This document shows, one piece after another, positions 1 through 8,639 of a stretch of DNA of 55,807 nt. The stretch is taken from NCBI RefSeq assembly GCF_009377175.1, contig NZ_VJZD01000030.1:1-55807 (forward strand), given 5' to 3'. This DNA is from Streptomyces adustus. GTDB taxonomy: Bacteria > Actinomycetota > Actinomycetes > Streptomycetales > Streptomycetaceae. The notes beneath the pieces were generated by a model. It made no database searches. It worked only from the letters and a program-made list of their open reading frames with translations, and was not told the origin of the DNA. A program made the position numbers and the translations under genes. How positions within the stretch are numbered: the stretch's first letter is position 1; each line of letters begins with the position of its first letter.

Positions 1-2764
1 GGCGACGGGGACGGGGGTGGTGCTGGACTTCACCCGGCACCTGAACCGGCTCGTCTCGCTGGACCCGCACGCGCGGACGGCCGTCGTGCAGCCGGGGCTC
101 GTCCTCGACCGCCTCCAGGAGGCCGCCGCGCCGTACGGGCTGCGCTTCGGTCCGGACCCGTCCACCCACAGCCGGTGCACGCTCGGCGGGATGATCGGCA
201 ACAACTCCTGCGGCGCGCACTCGGTGGCCTGGGGGACCACCGCGGACAGCGTGCGCGAGCTGGAGGTGATCACCGCGCGCGGCGCGCGCTCGCGCCTCGG
301 ACCGGGCTGGGCCGGCGCGCCGGACGGTCTGCGGGAGCTGGCCGAGGGCGAACTGGCGCGGCTGCGCACCGGCTTCCCCGAGCTGCCCCGCCGCATCTCC
401 GGGTACGCCCTGGACGCGCTGCTGCCCGAGCGGGGCGCCGACGTCGCCCGCTCGTTCTGCGGTTCCGAGGGCACCCTCGGTGTGCTGACGGAAGCGGTCG
501 TACGACTGGTCGAGGCACCCCGCGCGGTCGCCCTCGCCGTGCTGGGGTACGCCGACGAGGGCGCCGCCGCCGAGGCGGCCGCCGGGCTGCTCCCGCTGGG
601 TCCGCTGACGGTGGAGGGGATGGCGGCCGACCTGGTGCGCGGGACGGCCGGTCTGCCCAGGGGCGGGGCCTGGCTGTTCGTGGAGACGGGCGGCGACACG
701 GCGGCCCAGGCGCACGCGCGGGCCCGAGAGGTCGTCCGGGCGGCCGACGCCGTGGACGCGCTGGTGGTGACGGACCCGGCCGGGCAGCGCGCGCTGTGGC
801 GGGTCCGGGAGGACGCGAGCGGCACGGCCACCCGGATGCCGGACGGCTCCGAGGCCTGGCCGGGCTGGGAGGACTGCGCGGTGCCGCCCGCCCGGCTCGG
901 CGCGTATCTGCGGGACTTCCGGCGGCTGCTGGACGCGCACGGACTGCGGGGCACCCCGTACGGGCACTTCGGGGACGGCTGCATCCATGTCCGTATCGAC
1001 TTCGACCTGCTCACCGCGGCGGGTGTGGGCCGCTTCCGCCGCTTCTCCGAGGAGCTCGCCGATCTGGTGGTGGGCCACGGCGGCTCGCTCTCCGGAGAGC
1101 ACGGCGACGGGCAGGCCCGCGCGGAGCTGCTGCCGAGGATGTACGGCACGGAGACGGTGGCGCTCTTCGAGCGCGCGAAGGCGGTCTGGGACCCGGACGA
1201 CCTGCTCAACCCCGGGATGCTGGTGCGCCCGGCCCCGCTGGACGCGAATCTCCGTTTCTCCGTGCTGCCGCGCACCCCCGTGGACGTGGCCTTCGGCTAT
1301 CCGGCGGACGGCGGCGACTTCGCGGCGGCGGTGCGCCGCTGCGTCGGGGTGGCGAAGTGCCGTACGACCGAGGTGTCCGGGCCCGCGGTGATGTGCCCGT
1401 CCTTCCGGGCGACCGGCGAGGAGGCGCACTCCACCCGGGGACGCGCCCGGCTGCTGCACGAGATGCTGGCGGGTGAGCTGGTGACGGACGGCTGGCGCTC
1501 CCCGGAGGTCAGGGACGCGCTGGACCTCTGCCTGTCCTGCAAGGGCTGCCGCTCGGACTGCCCGGTCGGGGTCGACATGGCCACGTACAAGGCGGAGTTC
1601 CTGCACCACCACTACGCCGGGCGCCGCCGCCCCATGGCCCACCACACGCTCGGACGGCTGCCGGTGTGGCTGCGCTGGGCCGCCCGGACGCGCGCGGTAC
1701 GGGTGCTCAACGCGCTCGCCCGCGTACGGCCGCTGGCGTGGGCGGCGAAACGGCTCGGCGGGATCTCCCCGGAGCGGGAGATCCCCCGGCTGGCGGCCGA
1801 GCCGTTCAGCCGGTGGTGGCGGGGCCGACGGGCCACTGGTGGCCCGGGGTCCGGTGATGTGGGGTCGGGCGGTGCGGTGGCGGGCGACCCGGGGTCCGGT
1901 GACCTGGTCGTCCTGTGGCCGGACACCTTCACCGAGTACCTCTCGCCCGCCGTGGGACGGGCGGCCGTCCGGGTGCTGGAGGCGGCGGGCCTGCGGGTGG
2001 CGCTGCCGCCGACGCTGCGGTCGCCGCGGGGCCGGATCGCGGACGGCCGGACGAGGTCGGCGGCCGCTCTGCTGACGGCGCGTCACGACCGGGTCTGCTG
2101 CGGTCTGACGTACCTCTCCACGGGCCAGCTGGACCGCGCCCGCGCCGTGCTGCGCCGCACCCTCGACCTGATGGCGCCGGTGCTGGAGACGGCCGCCCCG
2201 GTCGTGGTCCTGGAGCCGAGCTGTGCCGCCGCGCTCCGCGGCGACCTGCCGGAACTGCTGGCCGACGACCCGCGCGCGGCCCTCCTCGCGGCCCGCGTCC
2301 GCACCTTCGCGGAGGTCCTCGAACAGCACGCTCCCGACTGGGTTCCGCCCCGCGTCGACCGCCCGGTCGTCGGCCAGACCCACTGCCATCAGCACGCGGT
2401 GCTCGGCGACGGACCGGACCGCCGGCTGCGTACGGCGGCGGGACTGACGGGCGAGCTCGGCGGCGGCTGCTGCGGACTGGCCGGCAACTTCGGCTTCGAG
2501 AAGGGGCACGAGGAGGTGTCGAGGGCGTGCGCCGAGGAACGGCTCCTGCCGTCGGTGCGGGCCGCGGCGGCCGGGACGGTGGTGCTGGCCGACGGGTTCT
2601 CCTGCCGGACGCAGCTGGAGCAGCTGGCCGGGGTGCGGGGGAGACATCTGGCGGAGGTGCTGGCGGAGAGCCTGCCGAGCGGACCGGACGGACGATCGGC
2701 GGGGCCGGACGGGCGATCGGCGGGGCCGGACGGGCGATCGGCGGGGCCGGACGGGGTCGGCTGA
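1..2764 (+). CDS. FAD-binding and Fe-S-binding 2-hydroxyacid (D-lactate/glycolate-type) dehydrogenase, 5' end missing
   Basis: The frame is open from base 2, so the true start lies upstream; about 920 residues are visible. Order: FAD-binding PCMH domain (GNNSCGAHS near bases 200-225), FAD-oxidase C-terminal domain (HFGDGCIHVRI near 965-995, SGEHGDGQAR near 1095-1125), a 4Fe-4S region with CLSCKGCRSDCP (about 1530-1563), then a cysteine-rich domain with two CCG motifs (about 2097 and 2466). This fused layout is that of large quinone-linked 2-hydroxyacid dehydrogenases of the Dld/GlcD-GlcF type, which oxidise substrates such as D-lactate or glycolate at the membrane. The exact substrate cannot be read. 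The C-terminus runs into in-frame 21-bp repeats and carries a Gly/Ser-rich insert near 1840-1900. Confidence 0.85.
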   Translation, partial: ATGTGVVLDFTRHLNRLVSLDPHARTAVVQPGLVLDRLQEAAAPYGLRFGPDPSTHSRCTLGGMIGNNSCGAHSVAWGTTADSVRELEVITARGARSRLGPGWAGAPDGLRELAEGELARLRTGFPELPRRISGYALDALLPERGADVARSFCGSEGTLGVLTEAVVRLVEAPRAVALAVLGYADEGAAAEAAAGLLPLGPLTVEGMAADLVRGTAGLPRGGAWLFVETGGDTAAQAHARAREVVRAADAVDALVVTDPAGQRALWRVREDASGTATRMPDGSEAWPGWEDCAVPPARLGAYLRDFRRLLDAHGLRGTPYGHFGDGCIHVRIDFDLLTAAGVGRFRRFSEELADLVVGHGGSLSGEHGDGQARAELLPRMYGTETVALFERAKAVWDPDDLLNPGMLVRPAPLDANLRFSVLPRTPVDVAFGYPADGGDFAAAVRRCVGVAKCRTTEVSGPAVMCPSFRATGEEAHSTRGRARLLHEMLAGELVTDGWRSPEVRDALDLCLSCKGCRSDCPVGVDMATYKAEFLHHHYAGRRRPMAHHTLGRLPVWLRWAARTRAVRVLNALARVRPLAWAAKRLGGISPEREIPRLAAEPFSRWWRGRRATGGPGSGDVGSGGAVAGDPGSGDLVVLWPDTFTEYLSPAVGRAAVRVLEAAGLRVALPPTLRSPRGRIADGRTRSAAALLTARHDRVCCGLTYLSTGQLDRARAVLRRTLDLMAPVLETAAPVVVLEPSCAAALRGDLPELLADDPRAALLAARVRTFAEVLEQHAPDWVPPRVDRPVVGQTHCHQHAVLGDGPDRRLRTAAGLTGELGGGCCGLAGNFGFEKGHEEVSRACAEERLLPSVRAAAAGTVVLADGFSCRTQLEQLAGVRGRHLAEVLAESLPSGPDGRSAGPDGRSAGPDGRSAGPDGVG
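2681..2755 (+). repeat. 21-bp in-frame tandem repeat
   Basis: Three full copies plus a partial fourth of a 21-bp unit encode (S)AGPDGR heptapeptides at the extreme C-terminus of the upstream dehydrogenase. The unit length keeps the frame, so copy-number change would only lengthen the tail. Confidence 0.85.
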
Positions 2765-3038
2765 GCGCGGCCGGAGCGATGGGCCGACCGGGCGGGGGTG
2801 TGCGGCCGGGCCGGTGGGGCGGACCTCCCCGGTGGCCCCCGGACGGAGTAGTGGGCCCGCCGCCGGAGGGACCTCCGGGTGGAGCCTCCGGCCGGGCCCC
2901 GGCCGGGTCGTCGGCGCGGGCGGACGGAGCCGGCGGAGAGGACGGAGCGGGCGAGTGGCGCAGGACGAAGCGGGCGAGCCCTCCTAGGCTGGCCGATGAG
3001 CCGCGTATCGCCAGGAATCGCACGAGGGAGCCCCGCGC
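2765..3038. other. Intergenic region with candidate promoter for femX
   Basis: GC-rich spacer with inverted CCGGAGG/CCTCCGG segments around 2866-2905. A good Streptomyces -10 hexamer, TAGGCT, lies at 2985-2990, with no convincing -35 element. A GAGGGAG ribosome-binding site precedes the ATG at 3039. Confidence 0.4.
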
Positions 3039-4160
3039 ATGACCTTCCGCGTCCAGCCCATCAGCCGCGCCCAGCACCTCGCCTTCGTCTCGGCCCGCCC
3101 CTCCGTCAGCCATCTCCAGATCCCGTCCTGGGGTGACGTGAAGCCCGACTGGCGGGCGGAGAGCCTGGGCTGGTTCGACGAGGACGGGCGGCAGGTCGGG
3201 GCGGGTCTGGTGCTGCTGCGACCGCTGCCCCGGCTGAAGCGGTACCTCGCGTATCTGCCGGAGGGGCCGGTGATCGACTGGTCCGCGCCCGACCTGGAGC
3301 GATGGCTGCGGCCGATGCTCGACCGGCTGAAGGCGCGGGGCGCGTTCTCGGTCAAGATGGGGCCGCCCGTCGTCGTACGGCGCTGGAGCGCGGAGGCGGT
3401 CAAGGCGGCGATCGCGGATCCGGGCGTCCGGCGGCTGGGAGAGGCGGAGGCGACCTCGTCCGAGCCGCTCGCCGCGCAGGTCGCGGACCGGCTGCGCGGG
3501 ATGGGCTGGCGGCAGGCCGCGGCCGGAGGGGAGGACGGGTTCGCGGCCGGGCAGCCGCGCTACGTCTTCCAGGTGCCGTTCGCCGGGCGGTCGCTGGAGG
3601 ACGTCCACGGCGGGCTCAACCAGCAGTGGCGGCGCAACGTCAAGAAGGCGGAGAAGGCCGGGGTCAAGATCGTGCCGGGCGGGCAGGAGGACCTGCCGGT
3701 GTTCTACGAGCTGTACACCGAGACCGCCGAGCGGGACCGCTTCGCCCCGCGCCCGCTGTCGTACTTCCGGCGCATGTGGACGGCGCTCAACTCCGAGCAC
3801 CCCGACCGGATGCGGCTCTACCTCGCCCATCACGACGGCGAGGTGCTGGCCGCGGCCACCATGCTGACCGTCGGCGACCACGTCTGGTACTCCTACGGCG
3901 CCTCCACCGCCCGCAGGCGCGAGGTCCAGCCCAACAACGCCATGCAGTGGCGGATGATGACCGACGCCCACCGGCTGGGCGCCTCCGTCTACGACCTGAG
4001 GGGCATCACCGACACGCTGGAGGAGTCCGACCATCTGCTCGGCCTGCTCCGCTTCAAGGTGGGCACCGGCGGGCAGGCGGTCGAGTACCTCGGCGAGTGG
4101 GACTTCCCGCTCAACCGGCTGCTGCACCGGACGCTGGAGCTCTACCTGGCCCGCCGCTGA
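3039..4160 (+). CDS. femX: FemABX-family peptidoglycan aminoacyltransferase (lipid II:glycine glycyltransferase type)
   Basis: 373 residues, the usual size for FemABX enzymes, with the duplicated GNAT-like fold. Recognisable segments are the N-terminal LQIPSWGDVK, the central QWRRNVKKAEKAGVKI and the C-terminal YDLRGI. These enzymes move an amino acid from aminoacyl-tRNA onto the lipid II stem peptide; in Streptomyces the bridge residue on LL-diaminopimelate is glycine. The protein has no signal peptide and should act at the inner membrane face. The start is supported by a strong ribosome-binding site. It is monocistronic here. The specific amino acid added is inferred from the genus. Confidence 0.85.
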   Translation: MTFRVQPISRAQHLAFVSARPSVSHLQIPSWGDVKPDWRAESLGWFDEDGRQVGAGLVLLRPLPRLKRYLAYLPEGPVIDWSAPDLERWLRPMLDRLKARGAFSVKMGPPVVVRRWSAEAVKAAIADPGVRRLGEAEATSSEPLAAQVADRLRGMGWRQAAAGGEDGFAAGQPRYVFQVPFAGRSLEDVHGGLNQQWRRNVKKAEKAGVKIVPGGQEDLPVFYELYTETAERDRFAPRPLSYFRRMWTALNSEHPDRMRLYLAHHDGEVLAAATMLTVGDHVWYSYGASTARRREVQPNNAMQWRMMTDAHRLGASVYDLRGITDTLEESDHLLGLLRFKVGTGGQAVEYLGEWDFPLNRLLHRTLELYLARR

Positions 4161-4227
4161 CCCGGCACCGCCACAAGGCGTTCGACGGGGCTGTCGATCT
4201 CGACATTCGGAACAGTCCCGTCAAGGG

Positions 4228-4262
4228 TTCACACTCCTGACGGAGTCCATTACCCTGGACTC
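4228..4262 (+). promoter_or_regulatory. Candidate promoter with overlapping 7-bp inverted repeat
   Basis: TTCACA (4228-4233), a 17-nt spacer and TACCCT (4251-4256) give a good vegetative promoter. The perfect inverted repeat GAGTCCA (4243-4249)/TGGACTC (4256-4262) covers the -10 region, the usual position for a repressor operator. The transcript would lead into the EamA exporter gene. Confidence 0.5.
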
Positions 4263-4315
4263 GGAAGTGCATCACGATGAACGATCTCTGATCCGAGCCA
4301 GCCCCAGGACCGCCT

Positions 4316-5272
4316 GTGACCACCCCCAGCGCCACCACCCCCTCGTCCTCGCCGACTTCGGCGACGGACCCCGTGCCCGTCCCCACGGGTGGCGCGCCCC
4401 GCCGGTTCGGCTCGCTCGGGCCGGTCGGACTGGTTCTGGCCGGGGGCGTCTCGGTCCAGTTCGGCGGAGCCCTCGCCGTGACCCTCATGCCGCGGGCCGG
4501 CGCGCTCGGCGTGGTGAGCCTGCGACTGCTGGTGGCGGCTCTGGTCCTGCTGCTCGTCTGCCGTCCGCGACTGCGCGGCCACTCCCGCGCCGACTGGGGC
4601 ACGGTCGTCGTCTTCGGCATCGCGATGTCCGCGATGAACGGCCTCTTCTATCAGGCCGTCGACCGCATCCCGCTGGGCCCGGCCGTCACGCTGGAGGTCC
4701 TCGGCCCGCTCGCGCTGTCGGTGGTCGCCTCCCGTCGCGCGCTCAACCTGGTCTGGGCGGGGCTGGCCCTCGCCGGTGTCTTCCTCCTCGGCGGCGGAGG
4801 GTTCGGCGACCTCGACCCGGTGGGCGTCGCCTTCGCCCTGGGCGCGGGCGCGATGTGGGCGGCGTACATCGTCTTCAGCGCCCGTACCGGCCGCCGCTTC
4901 CCGCAGGCCGACGGGCTCGCCCTCGCGATGGCGGTCGGAGCGCTGCTGTTCCTGCCCCTGGGGCTCGCCGAGTCGGGGACGAAGCTGTTCGACCCGGTGA
5001 CCTTCGGCCTGGGCGCCGGGGTGGCCGTGCTCTCCTCCGTCCTGCCCTACACCCTCGAACTCCTCGCCCTGCGCCGGCTGCCCGCCTCCACCTTCGCGAT
5101 CATGATGAGCCTGGAGCCGGCCATCGCCGCGGCCGCGGGCTTCCTCATCCTGGACCAGGCCCTGACCGCCCTACAGGCGGCCGCGATCGCGCTGGTCATC
5201 GGCGCGAGCATGGGCGCGGTACGCACCCAGGTGGGCCGCGGGAAGGCAGCGGTGCCGCCGAGCGCTTCCTGA
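4316..5272 (+). CDS. EamA/RhtA-family drug/metabolite exporter
   Basis: 318 residues from a GTG start, with two EamA repeats (about 30-160 and 175-300) and roughly ten hydrophobic segments after a Thr/Ser/Pro-rich cytoplasmic N-terminus. RhtA-like signatures include LGPAVTLEVLGPLALSV and LPYTLELLALRRLPASTFAIMMSLEPA (the latter split around residue 250). Family members export amino acids and similar small metabolites by proton antiport. The gene is preceded by its own promoter/operator candidate and is followed by an unrelated unit. The substrate is unknown. Confidence 0.85.
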   Translation: MTTPSATTPSSSPTSATDPVPVPTGGAPRRFGSLGPVGLVLAGGVSVQFGGALAVTLMPRAGALGVVSLRLLVAALVLLLVCRPRLRGHSRADWGTVVVFGIAMSAMNGLFYQAVDRIPLGPAVTLEVLGPLALSVVASRRALNLVWAGLALAGVFLLGGGGFGDLDPVGVAFALGAGAMWAAYIVFSARTGRRFPQADGLALAMAVGALLFLPLGLAESGTKLFDPVTFGLGAGVAVLSSVLPYTLELLALRRLPASTFAIMMSLEPAIAAAAGFLILDQALTALQAAAIALVIGASMGAVRTQVGRGKAAVPPSAS

Positions 5273-5381
5273 CGTTTTCCGGGGTGTGACCGTACGGCCG
5301 GGTACTAGAGTCGGGTTCGTGCCCCGAGCCGGCGCCGGCGCACGGCCGGCCCGTCGGTCGGAGACGTGAAGGGAACGGCGG

Positions 5382-5744
5382 ATGGGTACGCAGCACAGCG
5401 AAACAGCCGGCGGCGGACCGCTGATCCCGCGACCGGAACGTACTCCGGGCGCTTTGCGTGCCGCCTGTGCCGTTGTCGCGCCGCAACTTCTGACCGTTTA
5501 CGACCGGGCCAAGGATCAAGCCCTCGCCGAAGCCGTCGACCACGGTTCGCTCAGGCCGGTCCACGCCTTCCTCAACCACTGGGCGGCGCTGATCGAGATC
5601 GAGCGCCACCCGGAGACGGCGAAGGCGTACCACCGGGCCGAATACCTCGCCCACGTCGCGGTCAAGCCGGACGAAGCTCGCGAGCATCTGAGCACCGCGA
5701 GTGGTATCTACCGCGCCGCCTCCAGGACGGTGCTCGCCAAGTGA
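5382..5744 (+). CDS. DUF6247 family protein, putative antitoxin-like partner
   Basis: 120 residues, soluble and mainly helical, with the DUF6247-like core PQLLTVYDRAKDQALAEAVD and a second helical block HFLNHWAALIEIERHPET-like. A GAAGGGA ribosome-binding site supports the ATG. A TAGAGT -10 candidate lies at 5306-5311. The stop overlaps the GTG of the next gene by 4 bp, so the pair is translationally coupled. The function is not established; the cassette layout suggests a toxin-antitoxin type pair. Confidence 0.65.
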   Translation: MGTQHSETAGGGPLIPRPERTPGALRAACAVVAPQLLTVYDRAKDQALAEAVDHGSLRPVHAFLNHWAALIEIERHPETAKAYHRAEYLAHVAVKPDEAREHLSTASGIYRAASRTVLAK

Positions 5745-6001
5745 CCTGGCGCTGGGAGTACGTCCCGGACGAGGAGACGGTGGCAGTCGGGGCGCCGCCC
5801 GGGTTCGTCGCCGAAGTGGAGAAGACGGCGGACGAACTGGTCCGGGCGGCCGAGGCGCTTCACCTCCACGGTCCCGCGTATCAGGGCGCCGACGAAGGCG
5901 CGAAGCACGCGTTCGTGGCAGATGGCTTCTTCGTGTACATGGTCACGCCGCGCTCGGAGCTCGTCAGCATCTGGCAGATCACCCCGGACCCGCTGTCCTG
6001 A
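5741..6001 (+). CDS. Small protein with possible RelE/ParE-like fold, partner of the DUF6247 gene
   Basis: 86 residues starting at the GTG of the GTGA overlap. The predicted order is strand, two helices (VEKTADELVRAAEALHLHG) and then two to three strands ending SELVSIWQITPDPL. That resembles the short RelE/ParE toxin fold, and DUF6247 genes often precede such proteins. I see no diagnostic catalytic triad, so toxin activity is only inferred from size, fold pattern and coupling. Confidence 0.55.
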   Translation: MTWRWEYVPDEETVAVGAPPGFVAEVEKTADELVRAAEALHLHGPAYQGADEGAKHAFVADGFFVYMVTPRSELVSIWQITPDPLS

Positions 6002-6114
6002 CGACCGTCCGCTGCTGTCGCGCGTTGCGCCGAGAGCTCCTGGGCTCAGGACGCCGTGGCGGCCCGCTCCTGCGGGCGTGAGTGAGGGCGGCGTCCCGTC
6101 CGAACAAATTCATG

Positions 6115-6126
6115 CAAGCATGCTTG
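6115..6126. promoter_or_regulatory. Palindromic operator candidate CAAGCATGCTTG
   Basis: Perfect 12-bp palindrome just upstream of the catabolic operon and overlapping its -35 element by three bases. The last operon gene encodes a TetR repressor, the natural candidate to bind here. The exact sequence was not noticed elsewhere in the window. Confidence 0.5.
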
Positions 6127-6152
6127 ATTGTTTCTGGGCCCGCTGGCATGCT
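6124..6152 (+). promoter_or_regulatory. Candidate promoter of the catabolic operon, probably leaderless
   Basis: TTGATT (6124-6129), a 17-nt spacer and CATGCT (6147-6152). The predicted transcription start falls at about 6159-6160, on the A of the start codon chosen for the first gene. There is no ribosome-binding site, which agrees with leaderless translation. Confidence 0.5.
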
Positions 6153-6159
6153 CCCCGGC

Positions 6160-6954
6160 ATGTCCGATCCGACGCCAGTGTTCGATGATCTGCGTGACGA
6201 GAGCGATGAACTCGACCGGCTTGTGGCCGGGTTGAGTCCACAGCAGTGGGAGCTCGCGACTCCCGCGCCCGGGTGGACCGTCGCCCACCAGATCGCCCAC
6301 CTCGCCTGGACCGACCACTCCGCCCACCTCTCCGTCACGGACGCCGACGCCTTCCACGGCCTGGTCGAGAAGGCCCTCGCGGCGCCGGACTCGTTCGTGG
6401 ACGAGGGTGCCGAGGAGGGCGCCCGGCAACCGTCCGACGTGCTGCTGGCAGGGTGGCGGGAGGGGCGCGCCGCGCTCGACCTGGCCCTGCGCGAGTCCCC
6501 GGCCGGGGCCCGATTCCCCTGGTACGGCCCGCCCATGTCGGCCGCCTCCATGGCCACCGCCCGGATGATGGAGACCTGGGCGCACGCCCAGGACGTGGCC
6601 GACGCGCTCGGCGTGGTCCGCGAGCCCACCGACCGGCTGCGCCATGTGGCCCGGCTCGGGGTGCGCACCCGCGACTTCGCCTTCGGCATCCACGGGCTCA
6701 CCCCGCCCGCCGACAGCTTCCGCGTCGAGCTGGTCCTGCCCTCCGGCGCCGACTGGGCGTACGGGCCCGAGGGCGCCGCGCAGCGCGTCAGCGGCACCGC
6801 CCTCGACTTCTGCCTGCTGGTCACCCAGCGCGCCCACCGGTCCGACCTCGACCTGCGCGTCGAGGGTCCCGACGCCGACCGCTGGCTCGACCTCGCCCAG
6901 GCCTTCGCCGGGCTGCCCGGCACCGGACGTCCCCCGAAGGGCGCCGCGCGGTGA
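6160..6954 (+). CDS. TIGR03084 family metal-binding protein (DinB/mycothiol-dependent enzyme fold)
   Basis: 264 residues. The N-terminal four-helix DinB/maleylpyruvate-isomerase fold is clear, with HQIAHLAWTDH supplying likely metal-binding histidines and ETWAHAQDVAD a third. TIGR03084 proteins are typically found next to acyl-CoA carboxylase genes in Actinobacteria; their reaction is not known to me. The start at 6160 is chosen because it begins at the conserved MSDPTPVFDDLRDE and coincides with the predicted transcription start; an in-frame ATG lies at 6148. The stop overlaps the next GTG by 4 bp. Confidence 0.8.
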   Translation: MSDPTPVFDDLRDESDELDRLVAGLSPQQWELATPAPGWTVAHQIAHLAWTDHSAHLSVTDADAFHGLVEKALAAPDSFVDEGAEEGARQPSDVLLAGWREGRAALDLALRESPAGARFPWYGPPMSAASMATARMMETWAHAQDVADALGVVREPTDRLRHVARLGVRTRDFAFGIHGLTPPADSFRVELVLPSGADWAYGPEGAAQRVSGTALDFCLLVTQRAHRSDLDLRVEGPDADRWLDLAQAFAGLPGTGRPPKGAAR

Positions 6955-8639
6955 CCCTGCGGATAGGCAACGCCTCCGGGTTCTACGGCGACCGCTTCGA
7001 CGCCCTGCGCGAGATGCTCACCGGCGGCGAGCTCGACGTGCTGACCGGCGACTACCTCGCCGAACTCACCATGCTCATCCTGGGCCGCGACCGGATGAAG
7101 GACCCGGCCGCCGGATACGCCCGCACCTTCCTGCGGCAGCTGGAGGAGGGCCTCGGCCTCGCCCACGAGCGGGGCGTGAAGATCGTGACGAACGCGGGCG
7201 GCCTCAACCCGGCCGGACTCGCGGACGCCGTACGGCAGCTGGCGGACCGGCTGGGCATCCCGGTCCGGGTCGCCCATGTCGAGGGCGACGACCTGCTGGC
7301 CCGTCACCCCGGCGCCCTCGCCGCCCACGCCTACCTCGGCGGCTTCGGCATCGCGCGGTGCCTGCGCGAGGGCGCGGACGTCGTGGTCACCGGGCGGGTC
7401 ACCGACGCGGCCCTGGTCACCGGGCCCGCCGCGGCCCACTTCGGCTGGACGCCGGACGACCACGACCGGCTGGCCGGGGCCGTGGCCGCCGGACACATCC
7501 TGGAGTGCGGGACCCAGGCCACCGGCGGCAACTACGCCTTCTTCCACAAGCGTGACCGGGCCCATGACCTGCGTCGGCCCGGATTTCCGCTCGCCGAACT
7601 CCACGCCGACGGCAGCTGCGTGATCACCAAGCATCCCGGGACCGGCGGCTTCGTCGACGTCGGCACGGTCACCGCCCAGCTGCTCTACGAGACCGGGGGC
7701 GCCCGGTACGCGGGCCCCGACGTCACAGCCCGGCTGGACACCGTACGGCTCACCCAGGACGGCCCCGACCGGGTGCGGGTCGAGGGCGTCACCGGGGAGG
7801 CCCCGCCGCCCACCCTCAAGGTCGGCCTCAACCGCTTCGGCGGCTTCCGCAACGAGGTCGTCTTCGTCCTCACCGGCCTCGACATCGAGGCGAAGGCCGC
7901 GCTGGTGCGGGAGCAGATGGCGGACGCCTTCGCCAAGTCTCCGCCCGCCGAGGTCCGCTGGGACCTGGTCCGCACCGACCGGCCGGACGCCGACACCGAG
8001 GAGACCGCGAGCGCGCTGCTGCGGCTGGTCGTGCGCGACCAGGACCAGACGTCCGTGGGACGGGCGCTGAGCGGTGCGGCCATCGAGCTGGCCCTCGCGA
8101 GCTACCCCGGTTTCCATGTGGTGGCGCCACCCGGGAAGGGCGCGCCCTACGGGGTCTTCGAGGCCGCGTACGTCCCTCAGGACGCCGTCGAACATCTGGC
8201 GGTGCTCCACGACGGACGCCGGGTCGCCGTGCCCGCCGCCCCCGACACCCTCGTACTCGACGAGGTGCCGGAGCCCGCCCTGCCCGAGCCGTCGCCGCCG
8301 GACGCGGCGACCCGGCGGGCTCCGCTCGGCCTGGTCGCCGGTGCCCGCAGCGGCGACAAGGGCGGCAACGCCAACATCGGGGTCTGGGTGGAGACGGACG
8401 AGGCCTGGCGGTGGCTGGCCCACACCCTCACCGTCGAACGGCTGCGCGAACTGCTGCCGGAGACCGCCGGTCTGCGCGTGGTCCGCCATGTCCTGCCCAA
8501 CCTGCGCGCCCTGAACTTCGTCGTCGAGGGGATCCTCGGCGCGGGCGTCGCCGCCCAGCACCGCTTCGACCCGCAGGCCAAGGCCCTGGGCGAGTGGCTG
8601 CGCTCCCGTCACCTGGACATACCGGAGGTGCTGCTGTGA
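6951..8639 (+). CDS. AtuA-like DUF1446 protein (acyclic terpene utilisation family)
   Basis: 562 residues from a GTG overlapping the previous stop by 4 bp. DUF1446 spans about residues 3-440 (YGDRFDALREMLTGGELDVLTGDYLAELTM-type opening, NAGGLNP, ECGTQATGGNY). A C-terminal ferredoxin-fold AtuA domain (GARSGDKGGNANIG) ends the protein. AtuA is required for citronellol/geraniol catabolism in Pseudomonas but has no settled biochemical role. The next gene follows with a 4-bp overlap, as expected for a functional partner of the carboxylase. Confidence 0.85.
   Translation: MTLRIGNASGFYGDRFDALREMLTGGELDVLTGDYLAELTMLILGRDRMKDPAAGYARTFLRQLEEGLGLAHERGVKIVTNAGGLNPAGLADAVRQLADRLGIPVRVAHVEGDDLLARHPGALAAHAYLGGFGIARCLREGADVVVTGRVTDAALVTGPAAAHFGWTPDDHDRLAGAVAAGHILECGTQATGGNYAFFHKRDRAHDLRRPGFPLAELHADGSCVITKHPGTGGFVDVGTVTAQLLYETGGARYAGPDVTARLDTVRLTQDGPDRVRVEGVTGEAPPPTLKVGLNRFGGFRNEVVFVLTGLDIEAKAALVREQMADAFAKSPPAEVRWDLVRTDRPDADTEETASALLRLVVRDQDQTSVGRALSGAAIELALASYPGFHVVAPPGKGAPYGVFEAAYVPQDAVEHLAVLHDGRRVAVPAAPDTLVLDEVPEPALPEPSPPDAATRRAPLGLVAGARSGDKGGNANIGVWVETDEAWRWLAHTLTVERLRELLPETAGLRVVRHVLPNLRALNFVVEGILGAGVAAQHRFDPQAKALGEWLRSRHLDIPEVLL

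Noticed and set aside
1929..4127. 732-codon minus-strand ORF
   Set aside because: It lies antisense over two well-supported genes and is built of Pro/Arg/Ala-rich low-complexity sequence, typical of shadow frames in GC-rich DNA.
5979..8612. 877-codon minus-strand ORF
   Set aside because: Shadow of the TIGR03084, DUF1446 and carboxylase start region; no ribosome-binding site and no recognisable domain.
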